53,963 bases of DNA, taken from NCBI GenBank assembly GCA_012840485.1, contig DULG01000029.1, positions 1-53,963 of the forward strand, read 5' to 3'. The DNA is from Clostridia bacterium. GTDB taxonomy: Bacteria; Bacillota; Thermoanaerobacteria; Thermoanaerobacterales; Thermoanaerobacteraceae. Shown here one piece after another: positions 43,819-52,975 of this stretch; position 1 is the first letter of the stretch; the number at the start of each line of letters is the position of its first letter. The position numbers and the translations under genes are program-made. Below the pieces are notes generated by a model. That model did no database searches and was not told where the DNA came from. It saw only the letters and a program-made list of their open reading frames with translations.

Positions 43819-45687
43819 ATGGGTGTTCTTTTGGATTTGGCTTTGTATTTGGTCTCTACTTTGCTTGTTATACTGACAGCTATAAAATGGGTAAATAGGC
43901 TTAAGCTTGACGGATTTGCTGATAAAATTCTTGCATATTTTCTTTTTTCAATAACTGAAATAGTTATAGTAAATATAGTAATTGGGTTATTGTTGCGTCT
44001 TCTTTATCCTATATACTTATTTTTAATGGTTTTAGTGATATTTTTAGTGACAGGTTTTTATTTCAAAGATTGGTCTGTTAGGATAGGATTTAGTGGGATA
44101 AGGAATTTTTTTAAAGACATAAAACCTGGTTTTCTTTTTATAGTATTGTCACTCACGACAATAATTGGTATTGTATGGGTCCTTTATATCATATTTCTCT
44201 TTCCTCCTTATGCTACAGATGAGATTATGTATCACCTTGCAGGCCCTGTGGAGTGGATAAAACACGGCATGATATATAATATCAATCAAGATCAGATATC
44301 CCAATGGGTAAACTGGTATCCTAAAAATACTGAAATGCTATTTTTATGGAACATGGTGTTTTTAAAAAGCGACAAAATAGCTGGAATAACCCAGTTTATA
44401 TTTGCCTTAGTTGGGATTATAGGGATTTATGGTATAGGGAGAAAGTTGGGTATAGATAACTATTATTCGCTGTGTGGAGGATTGATGTTTTTATTGACGC
44501 CTGTCGTGTTTATACAGGCGAAAACAGCTTACATTGATGTAGCATTTTCTGTAATGGTGATTATGGCTTTAAATTATCTTTTATATTTGTATAAAGAATT
44601 TGACATGAGGTATGTTTATTTGTTTTCTCTTTCTGTAGCTTTTATGAGCGGTATGAAAGGTTCAGGTGCCATATATGCAGTTGTATTTATGTTTTTGTTA
44701 ATTATTGCATTGGTTAGGCATAGAAATACAAATAGTTTAAAAAGCTTATTATTTGGATTATTTGTATATATTTTGTTTGCTGTAACCTTCGGAGCGTTTT
44801 GGTACTATAGAACCTGGTATTATTACGGCAATCCAGTGTATCCTTTTACAATCAGCTTTCATGGTATAACTATATTTAAGGGATTGGGAAATGCAAAAGA
44901 GATGATTTTTGACCCAAATGTACCTTTTGAAATGAAGGATATGGGCAAATTAAAACGTATATTTTTTTCCTGGTATGAAAATTTTAATTTTGCAAGGGGA
45001 TATCATTATGATTCAAGAATAGGGGGATTTGGACCTGTATGGTATATTTTAAGTATTCCTGCAATTATCATATATTTTATAAAGTCTATTTTTGATAAAA
45101 AATGGATTAACATATTTTTCTTTTTTTCAACTGTAATATTATTTTGGATAACTCCTGAGAACTGGTGGACCCGATATGTAATATTTATTTTGGCATTGGG
45201 ATATGTGGCAATATATTATTTGATTGAAAATATAAGATTTACAAGGTATATTGTAGAGCCGATTATACCTATTTTGGTCTTATTTGCTATTGTTATATCA
45301 ATAAGAACTTATTTGCCTCTAGGAATTGAGTCATTCGAAACTTTTGAAAGGTTAAAACAAACTCCCGTTTTTGACAGAAGTGCTTTTATGGCAAATCCCT
45401 TTTATAAAAATGATGTATCCTTTTTAAGAGATGTGAAAAATTCAAGAATAGGGCACTTTACATTGGGACCCATGTATCCTCTTTATGGTTATGGATTGAG
45501 TAATGACCTTTTTTATGTTGGATATATTGAGAATGAATCCGCGTTTTTTAAGTACGTAGAAGAAAATAAAATTGAATATGTAGTTGTTATAAATAATTCC
45601 AAATATAATGAATGGATGAAAGAGGATAAACAGTTTAAATTGATTTATGAAGGAGAAATGCACAATGTCTACAAAGTTTTAAAGTGA
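43819..45687 (+). CDS. GT-C glycosyltransferase, membrane
   Basis: About 622 residues, a dozen or so predicted membrane segments and an extended C-terminal part. The first extracytoplasmic loop contains FPPYATDEIMYHLAGPVEWI, with Asp134-Glu135 in the position of the GT-C catalytic acids (PMT/ArnT type). Such enzymes move a sugar from a polyprenyl-phosphate donor to protein, polymer or lipid outside the membrane. ATG 43819 follows GGAGAGG by 5 bases; the frame also opens at ATG 43804. Overlap with the UbiA stop region suggests tight co-expression. Acceptor is likely a wall polymer or the S-layer protein (inference). Confidence 0.83.
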   Translation: MGVLLDLALYLVSTLLVILTAIKWVNRLKLDGFADKILAYFLFSITEIVIVNIVIGLLLRLLYPIYLFLMVLVIFLVTGFYFKDWSVRIGFSGIRNFFKDIKPGFLFIVLSLTTIIGIVWVLYIIFLFPPYATDEIMYHLAGPVEWIKHGMIYNINQDQISQWVNWYPKNTEMLFLWNMVFLKSDKIAGITQFIFALVGIIGIYGIGRKLGIDNYYSLCGGLMFLLTPVVFIQAKTAYIDVAFSVMVIMALNYLLYLYKEFDMRYVYLFSLSVAFMSGMKGSGAIYAVVFMFLLIIALVRHRNTNSLKSLLFGLFVYILFAVTFGAFWYYRTWYYYGNPVYPFTISFHGITIFKGLGNAKEMIFDPNVPFEMKDMGKLKRIFFSWYENFNFARGYHYDSRIGGFGPVWYILSIPAIIIYFIKSIFDKKWINIFFFFSTVILFWITPENWWTRYVIFILALGYVAIYYLIENIRFTRYIVEPIIPILVLFAIVISIRTYLPLGIESFETFERLKQTPVFDRSAFMANPFYKNDVSFLRDVKNSRIGHFTLGPMYPLYGYGLSNDLFYVGYIENESAFFKYVEENKIEYVVVINNSKYNEWMKEDKQFKLIYEGEMHNVYKVLK

Positions 45688-45728
45688 CTGCATTTATATT
45701 AGTTTATATTTTGTAGGAGATGGTTAAA

Positions 45729-45890
45729 ATGAAGAAAAAATATTTAGACATTTTTTTGGGGATATTGTTTATAATTCTTATATTTTTTATGGCAAATAGA
45801 TTTTTTAAAGATTCTGAAAAAATAGTTTTTTTTAAAGAATCGTGGAACTATGTATATAATCTATTTGAAAAAATAATGGGTTTAAAATAA
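45729..45890 (+). CDS. 53-residue single-pass membrane protein
   Basis: Too short for routine calling, but supported by GGAGATGG 7-14 bases before the ATG, operon position (41 bases after the glycosyltransferase, 36 before the FAD lipoprotein), and a plausible product: basic MKKKY start, one hydrophobic helix (about 8-21, FLGILFIILIFFMA), then a charged amphipathic tail. No family recognised. It may be an accessory subunit of the glycosyltransferase or the flavoprotein. Confidence 0.65.
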   Translation: MKKKYLDIFLGILFIILIFFMANRFFKDSEKIVFFKESWNYVYNLFEKIMGLK

Positions 45891-45926
45891 AATTAAAATA
45901 GTATGATAATTTTTGAGGTGATAGTT

Positions 45927-47846
45927 TTGAAGAAAAAATACTTTGCAATATTGATGACAGTGATTTTTGGTATGGCTATTTTATTAACATCTGTAGCAGG
46001 TTGCAGTTATAGTAAAAAATGGATATCACAGAAAGGGGAAGATAATTCGAAAGCAGAGGTGATTGAAGAAAGAGAACAATTGCCTCCACCTCCTGATATT
46101 ACACCTCCTAAGGAAAAAGGGGATGAATATGACGTCATAGTGGTGGGGGGTGAACCAGAAGGAGTTGCAGCTGCTGTTTCTGCGGCGAAAAACGGTGCTA
46201 AAGTTTTACTCATAGATAAGCATGATGGACTTGGTGGGCTTATGACCTATGGGATGTTAAATACTATAGATATGAGCCGAGGGCCTAAAGGGGAACTCCT
46301 TACAAGAGGTACTTTTGAAGAGTTTTTTAAAGGGATAGGCTCTGTAACTTCTTTTGATGTGGAAAGAGCGAAGAAAGTATTTCTGAAACTGGTCAAAGAC
46401 CAACCTAATATTACTTTGTCTTTGAATACCATTTTTAAAGAGCCTATCATGGAAGGAGATAAAATTGTAGGTGTTGTAGTAGAAAAAGATGGGAAAAATA
46501 TACGTTATTATGGGAAGAGAGTTATAGATGCTACGCAGGATGCTGATGTTGCGGCGGCAGGTGGTGCCCCTTATACCATTGGTGCAGAAGATATAGGGAT
46601 AAATAGAATTCAAGCTTCTACCCTTGTTTTTAAATTAAAAGGAATTAACTGGAGCGATTTGACCAGGATAATAAAAGAAGAAAAGAAAATACCAGGCACT
46701 TATATTGACTCTACTTCAGCAAATGGCTTTGCTACTATCACCAGAAATTATAAGCCGACCACTGAAATGTTAAGGCTAAGGGGACTCAATGTAGGGAAGC
46801 AAGACGATGGCACAGTATTGATTAATGCACTTTTGATATTTGGTGTTAACGGTTTGGATCCTGAGTCCAAAGCAAAAGGGATGGAATTGGCAAAGGCGGA
46901 GCTTCCTCGTATTGTTGAATTCTTGAAGAAAAATATTCCTGGTTTTGAAAATATATCTCTTGCAGGTACTGCACCAGAGCTGTATGTAAGGGAAACAAGG
47001 CATATAAAGGGGTATTACACCTTGTCTATAACTGATGTAGTTTTTAATAGGGATTTTGAAGATAGAATAGCAATCGGGTCATATCCTGTAGATGTGCAAG
47101 CTACTTCTCCCAATGATACAGGATATGTATATGGCAAACCAGTTCAATATGCTATACCTTTTAGGTGCATTGTGCCACAAAAGGTGGAAAATCTTTTAGT
47201 AGTGGGAAGGTCTGCCTCTTACAGTCATCTTGCGGCAGGTTCAGCACGGACTATACCTATTGGAATGGCTGAAGGTGATGCTGCCGGTGTAGCAGCAGTG
47301 TATTCCATAACAAAAAATAAATCTTATAAGGAAATAATGGCCAATATGGAAGACATAAAAAACATTCAATCAATACTTGTGAGTCAAGGAGCTTATTTAA
47401 AGCCATTTAAGGTAGAAAATCCTGCAGAAAAACACTGGTCTTTTGAAGGGTTAAAATTGGTGCTAACTTGGGGACTTGTTGTACCCGGTTATACAAACGA
47501 CTATAAATTTGATCAGGATATTTCTAGCATTTCTTTCTATTATTTAATATCAAATCTTGTAAAACAAGCCATACCTGAAAAGGCAGATGTTGTAACGGGA
47601 AATGTTTCTGAATTACAAAAGTTTATTGTAAGAGAACCTATAACAAAAAAAAGTGCTGCACAGATACTTTTGACCTACGCAGGATACAAGGATGAGATTA
47701 CTGCAAATGAAGGTAAATTATTTGAACTGGCTCATCAAAAAGGATTAATTTCTGACAAGGCTTACGACCATATGAAGGATAAAAAATTTGTCACATGGGC
47801 TGACACTTATGATATGGCACTGACATTGTATAGAAAGTTGAAGTAG
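45927..47846 (+). CDS. FAD-dependent oxidoreductase lipoprotein, copy 2
   Basis: 639 residues. The TTG at 45927 follows GAGGTGAT and begins MKKKYFAILMTVIFGMAILL, with lipobox SVAGC, so a lipoprotein; an ATG at 45903 has no ribosome site. A Pro/Glu-rich spacer (about 35-65, including QLPPPPDITPPKEKG) precedes the FAD domain (VIVVGGEPEGVAAAVSAAKN). It is a clear paralogue of the gene at 40623-42470 over the whole length, including DATQDADVAAAGGAPYTIG and RETRHIKGYYTL. The two copies bracket a lipid-linked sugar module. The substrate is unknown; oxidation of a surface sugar is possible. Confidence 0.86.
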   Translation: MKKKYFAILMTVIFGMAILLTSVAGCSYSKKWISQKGEDNSKAEVIEEREQLPPPPDITPPKEKGDEYDVIVVGGEPEGVAAAVSAAKNGAKVLLIDKHDGLGGLMTYGMLNTIDMSRGPKGELLTRGTFEEFFKGIGSVTSFDVERAKKVFLKLVKDQPNITLSLNTIFKEPIMEGDKIVGVVVEKDGKNIRYYGKRVIDATQDADVAAAGGAPYTIGAEDIGINRIQASTLVFKLKGINWSDLTRIIKEEKKIPGTYIDSTSANGFATITRNYKPTTEMLRLRGLNVGKQDDGTVLINALLIFGVNGLDPESKAKGMELAKAELPRIVEFLKKNIPGFENISLAGTAPELYVRETRHIKGYYTLSITDVVFNRDFEDRIAIGSYPVDVQATSPNDTGYVYGKPVQYAIPFRCIVPQKVENLLVVGRSASYSHLAAGSARTIPIGMAEGDAAGVAAVYSITKNKSYKEIMANMEDIKNIQSILVSQGAYLKPFKVENPAEKHWSFEGLKLVLTWGLVVPGYTNDYKFDQDISSISFYYLISNLVKQAIPEKADVVTGNVSELQKFIVREPITKKSAAQILLTYAGYKDEITANEGKLFELAHQKGLISDKAYDHMKDKKFVTWADTYDMALTLYRKLK

Positions 47847-47871
47847 AAAATTAAATATATTTTTTATTTAG

Positions 47872-47935
47872 GCATATGCTTATTTTGGATTTATTGTTGC
47901 GGAGCTAAATGCCAAAATAGCATATGCTGTATTTG
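47872..47935 (+). terminator. Probable terminator of the FAD-lipoprotein operon
   Basis: GCATATGCTTATTTTGG (47872-47888) pairs with CCAAAATAGCATATGC (47912-47927) with one bulge and a 23-base loop, followed by TGTATTTGTTTT. The large loop makes it less typical. Confidence 0.55.
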
Positions 47936-48026
47936 TTTTAGAGGGCCAAAATAATATTTTGCGGTAAAAATATAAAGAGAACGTGATATACCTTAAAAAA
48001 ATTTTTATTTTTTAAGAAGATTTAGG

Positions 48027-48051
48027 AGGATTTTTAAAAGCAATGTAGAAT
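48027..48051 (+). promoter_or_regulatory. Sigma-H-type promoter before the ROK regulator
   Basis: AGGATTT (48027-48033), 11 bases, GTAGAAT (48045-48051), preceded by GG. Same spacing and -10 as the sites at 6183 and 20903. Predicted leader about 175 bases. Confidence 0.58.
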
Positions 48052-48234
48052 ATATATATTACAAGACAAACTTATTTATTTTAAATTAGTAAGTCTAAGA
48101 TTAAAAATATAATAATGGTTATAGTGATACTGCAGGAAGATAGGTAGAAGAACTAAAAGTAAACAAGTAAACAAAAGAAAATTAATATGCTAGAAATGAA
48201 TGACTAAAATAAAAAACAGTAAAAGGAGGTTACT

Positions 48235-49356
48235 ATGGCTTTTAATAGTAAAGTATCAAAGGAACTGAATAAAGAACTGATTCTATCCTGCATTAAAAAT
48301 GAAGAATTGATTTCAAAAGTTGAAATTTCAAAAATTACAGGAATTAGTTTACCGTCTGTATCAAAAATAGTGGATGAGTTAGTAGAAGAGGGGAAGATAA
48401 TACAATCTGGTATAGGTGATTCATCTGGAGGCAGAAAGCCTGTTCTGTATAAATTTAATAAGAATTTTGGATATTTTAGCACTGTGATTATTAATAAAAG
48501 TGATATGAACATTTATTTGATGAACTTATACGGTGATGTTATTGCAAAAGATAAAATAAATATAAATGGTGCAGATGGTAATGATTTAGTATTTTCTATT
48601 GTTAGCGGAATTACGCGTATTTTAAGCAATTATAACATATTTGTTGACAAACTTTTAAACATTTGCATAGCTGTACCCGGATATTTTGATTATGCTGAAA
48701 ATAAATTCTTAATAAAAGGAATACCATCTCTAAAAGATGTTGATTTACATGAAAAATTAAGTAAAAAATTTCCGAATGTTAAAATTAAATTTACAAGTGA
48801 CATTCATATGATGGCACTTGGGGAATGGTCAAAAATAAAGAATAAAGCCGAAAAAAAGAGGATTGTTGTAATAGATATAGACAGAGATTTGAGAGAGAAT
48901 GCTTGTTTTGCAATTATAGATAGCGGAAACATATTAAAACCGGGAAGAGGATACCTTGGAAGAATCGAAGAAAGTATGATATCTTTAGTTGATATTAATA
49001 TATTGAAAAAAAACGGGTACGAAGAAATCGGGAAATTAATTAATGATTTTAAATCTAAGAAAATAAGGGCTATAAACCTTTTAATGAATTTAGTGGATTT
49101 TTTAACAAAAATAATAAAACATATACAGCATTATATAGATCCAGATTTCATTATATTTCACGGCTATATAGGACATCAAGGCTTAATAGATATTGTTAAA
49201 ACAAGGCTTCAAGGAGATAATTTGTTATGTGATATTCAGAAATCACTGCTAGACGAAGAATCTACATTATATGGTTGTATAGAGGAGACGCTATCATCTT
49301 TATTTAACCAGTATGAAATGCCTATAAAAATCCACAATGTGGATTTTTATAAATAA
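48235..49356 (+). CDS. ROK-family transcriptional regulator with degenerate sugar-kinase fold
   Basis: 373 residues. The N-terminal winged helix is typical of ROK repressors (NagC/XylR): ILSCIKNEELISKVEISKIT and GISLPSVSKIVDELVEEGKI, then the GGRKP linker. The C-terminal ROK fold is recognisable (AVPGYFDY), but the ATP loop that is usually GTGIGAG reads DRDLREN here, and the zinc motif CGxxGCxE is absent. It therefore probably senses a ligand without kinase activity. It is the first gene of the transporter/DUF4127 operon and the likely local regulator. Confidence 0.83.
   Translation: MAFNSKVSKELNKELILSCIKNEELISKVEISKITGISLPSVSKIVDELVEEGKIIQSGIGDSSGGRKPVLYKFNKNFGYFSTVIINKSDMNIYLMNLYGDVIAKDKININGADGNDLVFSIVSGITRILSNYNIFVDKLLNICIAVPGYFDYAENKFLIKGIPSLKDVDLHEKLSKKFPNVKIKFTSDIHMMALGEWSKIKNKAEKKRIVVIDIDRDLRENACFAIIDSGNILKPGRGYLGRIEESMISLVDINILKKNGYEEIGKLINDFKSKKIRAINLLMNLVDFLTKIIKHIQHYIDPDFIIFHGYIGHQGLIDIVKTRLQGDNLLCDIQKSLLDEESTLYGCIEETLSSLFNQYEMPIKIHNVDFYK
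49326..49348 (+). repeat. 23-bp palindrome at the end of the ROK gene
   Basis: AAAAATCCACA (49326-49336) and its complement TGTGGATTTTT (49338-49348) flank one central base, ending 28 bases before the transporter start. It may be an operator for the ROK protein, or a terminator-like hairpin with its own T-run. Both fit the sequence. Confidence 0.55.
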
Positions 49357-49376
49357 AAATTTAAGGGGGTTTTTTT

Positions 49377-50672
49377 ATGAGTTTTCAAGGTATTTTAATT
49401 ATTTTGGTTTTTGGTATTTTTGCGTACTTAATGGTGACGCAGAAAATGCCTGCTCTTCTGGCATTACCTTCAATGGCTATTATCATTAGTATAATAGCCG
49501 GTATGCCAATAAATTACATTTTTTCTAACATAATTGGAGGCGGTGCAGTAAGGCTTCAAGGAGCTATTTCAGCCGGAATATTTGGCGCTATTTTAGCACA
49601 GGTGATTAATAAGACAGGGATATCTGATAATATAGTAAGAACCGCAGCTGAACTTGGAGGTGATAAACCAATTGCAGTTGCATTAGTAATAACATTGGCA
49701 GTTGCAATAATGTTTACTTCTCTTGGTGGACTTGGATCAGTGATTATGGTAGGTACAATTGTATTACCTATTATGATTTCAGTAGGGATTAAACCTATTG
49801 TAGCTGCTTCGCTGTTACTTATGGGCTTGAATTTGGGTGGATTATTTAATATTGCTAATTTTGCGTTTTATCAAAGTGCTTTGAACCTTGATATGGCAAC
49901 AATAAAAAGTTTTTCACTAGCATTTGGAATAATAGCGGCAATTATTACTCTTATATTTATTTTTACCAATGTTCCAGCAAGGAAAACTGTTACTGCATGG
50001 GCAATGCCAACACAAGATTTTGAAAAAAAAGTCAAAGTACCATGGTATGCACTTTTAACACCTATTGTACCTGTTGTATTACTTTTTATATGGCCTTTGA
50101 TTTTCAAGGATGCCAAAGGTAATCCTATTCAAATAGATATTGTATCAGCCATGTTAATAGGTATTCTTTATGGTATTTTAACTACAAAACCAAAAGAGAT
50201 AAAAAATATTCTTACAAGCTCAATTGTGGAAGGAATAAAAGATGTTGCACCGGCAATTGGCTTAATGATAGGGATAGGTATGCTTTTACTTGCTGTAATG
50301 GATAAGTCAACGGCTGCATTGGTTTCACCTATTATTTCAAAAATTTTACCTTCAAGTAAGATTGTATATATACTACTTTTTACTATATTATCGCCTTTAG
50401 CACTTTACAGAGGACCATTAAACTTGTATGGATTGGGGAGTGGTGTTGCTGCTATCATGATTTCTGCAGGGATACTGCCACCGGCAGCTATTATGGGTGC
50501 GATGATTGCTACAGGTAATGTTCAAGGCGTATGTGATCCTACAAATACTTATAATGTATGGATAGGGTATTTCACAAATACAGATACTTCAACAATATTG
50601 AAGAAAACCTTGCCATATATGCTGATTGTTGTTTTGCTAGATCTTGTATATGTAGCATTTTTTAAATGGTAA
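49377..50672 (+). CDS. CitMHS/GntP-like carboxylate transporter
   Basis: 431 residues with about 11-12 predicted membrane segments and a central cytoplasmic loop (about 200-220). Glycine-rich re-entrant-like segments LGGLGSVIMVGTIVLPIMIS and GLNLGGLFNIANFAFYQ are typical of the ion-transporter superfamily of citrate, gluconate and dicarboxylate carriers. Substrate cannot be told; its place before the DUF4127 and hydantoinase genes makes it the likely uptake system for their substrate. AAGGGGG precedes the ATG. Confidence 0.75.
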   Translation: MSFQGILIILVFGIFAYLMVTQKMPALLALPSMAIIISIIAGMPINYIFSNIIGGGAVRLQGAISAGIFGAILAQVINKTGISDNIVRTAAELGGDKPIAVALVITLAVAIMFTSLGGLGSVIMVGTIVLPIMISVGIKPIVAASLLLMGLNLGGLFNIANFAFYQSALNLDMATIKSFSLAFGIIAAIITLIFIFTNVPARKTVTAWAMPTQDFEKKVKVPWYALLTPIVPVVLLFIWPLIFKDAKGNPIQIDIVSAMLIGILYGILTTKPKEIKNILTSSIVEGIKDVAPAIGLMIGIGMLLLAVMDKSTAALVSPIISKILPSSKIVYILLFTILSPLALYRGPLNLYGLGSGVAAIMISAGILPPAAIMGAMIATGNVQGVCDPTNTYNVWIGYFTNTDTSTILKKTLPYMLIVVLLDLVYVAFFKW

Positions 50673-50678
50673 AAAATC

Positions 50679-50698
50679 GGGGGGTTGCATATCCCCCC
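50679..50698 (+). terminator. G6/C6 hairpin between transporter and DUF4127 gene
   Basis: GGGGGG (50679-50684) pairs with CCCCCC (50693-50698). No T-run follows, so partial termination or message protection is more likely than full stop. Confidence 0.5.
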
Positions 50699-50736
50699 TA
50701 TGCTGTTATAGTCATGTTTAAGAGGGGGTAAAAAAG

Positions 50737-52242
50737 TTGTTAAATATAGCATATATTCCGCTTGATAATAGACCATGCAATTGTGATTTTGTGTTAAAAG
50801 CTGCAAAAATTAAAGGAATGAATATTATTGTACCACAAAAAGAAAAACTTGGGGAATTCATGAAGTATGGAAATGTAGATTGTATAAAAAACTGGTTAAT
50901 AAACCTTCGAAATATTGACTATCTTATTTTATCTATAGATATGTTAGCTTATGGTGGTTTAATTGCAAGTAGAGAAATGGAGTTAAATGTTGATCCGTAT
51001 GGGTTTGCAGAATCTGTTAGAGAGTTTAAAAAGAATAATAGTAATTGCAAGGTATATGCCTTTAATATAATTATGAGAACATCTATAAGTGTGAAAGACG
51101 AAAAAACATATGAATATTGGAAACTGATTAATGAATATTCTTCCCTAGCTTATAATGAACACGAAAATTTTAGTAGAATAAAAGAGCTTGAAAAGATAAT
51201 TCCTAAGTCTATTCTTGATGGTTATTTAAAAGCCAGAAGACGCAATCATGAAGTTAATAATATCTCAATTGATTTGGTAAATGAGGGAGTAATAGATTTT
51301 TTGGTTTTAGGTCAAGAAGATTGTGATAAAATAGGAATTCACCTTTTAGAGCAGGAAAGACTGCTTACAAAAATAAGAGAATTAGGTCTTGAAGAAAAGA
51401 TAATGATGATGCCAGGTGCTGACGAGTTTGGTCAGATTTTATTTGTAAGGGTATTGAATGATATTTCAAGAATGAAAATTGGAAGGTTAGTGTATGATAA
51501 TGATCGTCTAAAATATGTAGTAGCACAATACGAAAACATACCAATTTACGAAACTTTAGATTTGCATATCAAAGCCGCTGGTTTTGATATAAATGAAGTA
51601 AATGATCAGATAATTTTATATATAATAACGCCTAAAATATTTGATGACATTATTTGGATTGATGATGACCATTATAAATATCTTGAAGGTGTTAAAGCCG
51701 AAGATGTTTATATAAATGATGAAGAACTAGATGCCTATATAAAAAATCACAAAATTATAATATTTGATTTATGTCATGCCAATGGAGGTTGGAAAGAACT
51801 TATTTATTTTCTTTCGGAAAACGACCTATTGCATGAGATATATGGATATACAGCCTGGAATACGACTTCAAATAGTATTGGGACAGGACTCTTATTTTAT
51901 GCTTTGTTATATGAAGAGAATAAGGACAGTAAATTATTTCTTGAATTTCTTATAGAAAGGTTTTATGATGACTTTTTATACCAAAGCATAGTTCGTTCAA
52001 GGATAAATGAAATCTTACAAAGAGAAGGAGAAAATGTTCATTTCTTTAGATTGTTTAAATACAATTATAATATGATATTATGTGAACTTATGAAAAAACA
52101 TGATGAGATTATTAAGAAATCAATATTAAGTAAACCCATTAAGATTTTAGAAAATTTGCAAATAAAAGATTATCACATTGAATGCTCTTTTCCATGGAAT
52201 AGGACATTTGAAATAAAAGTAGATGTTAAAGTTCAAATATAA
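50737..52242 (+). CDS. DUF4127 family protein
   Basis: 501 residues. Recognised as DUF4127 from the start IAYIPLDNRPCNCDFVLKAA, LSIDMLAYGGLIASRE, VLGQEDCDKIGIHLLEQ and MMMPGADEFGQILFVRVLND. No function is established for this family. Conserved Asp, His and Asn positions (DLCHANGGWKEL, AWNTTSNSIGTGL) suggest an enzyme. It begins with TTG behind AGAGGGGGT and is co-oriented between a carboxylate-type transporter and a TIM-barrel plus hydantoinase gene, so it probably takes part in breakdown of the same compound. Confidence 0.82.
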   Translation: MLNIAYIPLDNRPCNCDFVLKAAKIKGMNIIVPQKEKLGEFMKYGNVDCIKNWLINLRNIDYLILSIDMLAYGGLIASREMELNVDPYGFAESVREFKKNNSNCKVYAFNIIMRTSISVKDEKTYEYWKLINEYSSLAYNEHENFSRIKELEKIIPKSILDGYLKARRRNHEVNNISIDLVNEGVIDFLVLGQEDCDKIGIHLLEQERLLTKIRELGLEEKIMMMPGADEFGQILFVRVLNDISRMKIGRLVYDNDRLKYVVAQYENIPIYETLDLHIKAAGFDINEVNDQIILYIITPKIFDDIIWIDDDHYKYLEGVKAEDVYINDEELDAYIKNHKIIIFDLCHANGGWKELIYFLSENDLLHEIYGYTAWNTTSNSIGTGLLFYALLYEENKDSKLFLEFLIERFYDDFLYQSIVRSRINEILQREGENVHFFRLFKYNYNMILCELMKKHDEIIKKSILSKPIKILENLQIKDYHIECSFPWNRTFEIKVDVKVQI

Positions 52243-52267
52243 ATTTTTTTAGAGGAGTGATATTATT

Positions 52268-52948
52268 ATGAGATTGATTGAAAGGTTAAAAAGCAATAAA
52301 ATGACACTTATTGTAAGCCTTCCTCAAAATACTTTAGAACTTGCTTTGGCTGCAGTCAATGGTGGGGCTGAGGCAATTAAAGTGCACACAAATGTGTTTC
52401 ACAGAGCAAGTGGTAATAGATTCCCTAAGCTATCAGAGCAATTAGATATTCTTGAGGAAATTGTGAGAAAGGTAAACATACCTGTAGGCATTGTGCCAGG
52501 GGGAGATGAATCATGTATTGAAAAAGATGAAATTAAAATATTAAAAGACATTGGCTTCGATTTTATATCAATGTTCGTTCATCACATGCCTTTATATATC
52601 TATAAATCAGGATTTACAATAATGTCCACAATAACAAAAGATTATACAGTTGATGAAATAAGGACATTAAACTATTTAGATGTTGATATAATTGAAGCAG
52701 ATATGTTGCCAGATGATAAAAAAAAGATTATTCATTTGGCAGATTTGCTGAGGTATAGGAAAATAGTTGAATCTGTTAGTAAACCTGTAGTTGTACCTAC
52801 TCAAAGGATTATCCTGCCGGAAGAAGTAGAAGACCTTTATAATATTGGTGTTAGAGGTTTTATGATTGGCGCCATAGTTACGGGTAACAGTCCAAAACAA
52901 GTAGAAAGAGTTACAAGTGAATATAGAAAAGCTATCGACAGGCTTTAA
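52268..52948 (+). CDS. Small TIM-barrel protein of unknown activity
   Basis: 226 residues with alternating beta/alpha pattern of a TIM barrel (LIVSLPQNTLELALAAVNGG, EAIKVHTNVFHR, VPVGIVPGG-like strand, FISMFVHHMP, DIIEADMLP, VVVPTQRI) and a C-terminal phosphate-binding-like loop GVRGFMIGAIVTG. It resembles phosphate-binding barrels such as NanE or KDPG aldolase in outline only; no exact family was recognised. Positions 26 bases after DUF4127 and 28 before the hydantoinase gene indicate one operon. Confidence 0.7.
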   Translation: MRLIERLKSNKMTLIVSLPQNTLELALAAVNGGAEAIKVHTNVFHRASGNRFPKLSEQLDILEEIVRKVNIPVGIVPGGDESCIEKDEIKILKDIGFDFISMFVHHMPLYIYKSGFTIMSTITKDYTVDEIRTLNYLDVDIIEADMLPDDKKKIIHLADLLRYRKIVESVSKPVVVPTQRIILPEEVEDLYNIGVRGFMIGAIVTGNSPKQVERVTSEYRKAIDRL

Positions 52949-52975
52949 TGTGATTTTTAGAAGGAGGAGATAATA

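Larger units (their letters stand above)
47847..48234 (+). promoter_or_regulatory. Intergenic region before the ROK regulator
   Basis: It holds a long hairpin (see terminator), a CAAAATaatATTTTG palindrome (47947-47961), an A/T hairpin (47992-48000 with 48008-48016), the sigma-H-type site at 48027-48051, and the ribosome site AAAAGGAGG before 48235. No protein frame seen. Confidence 0.5.
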
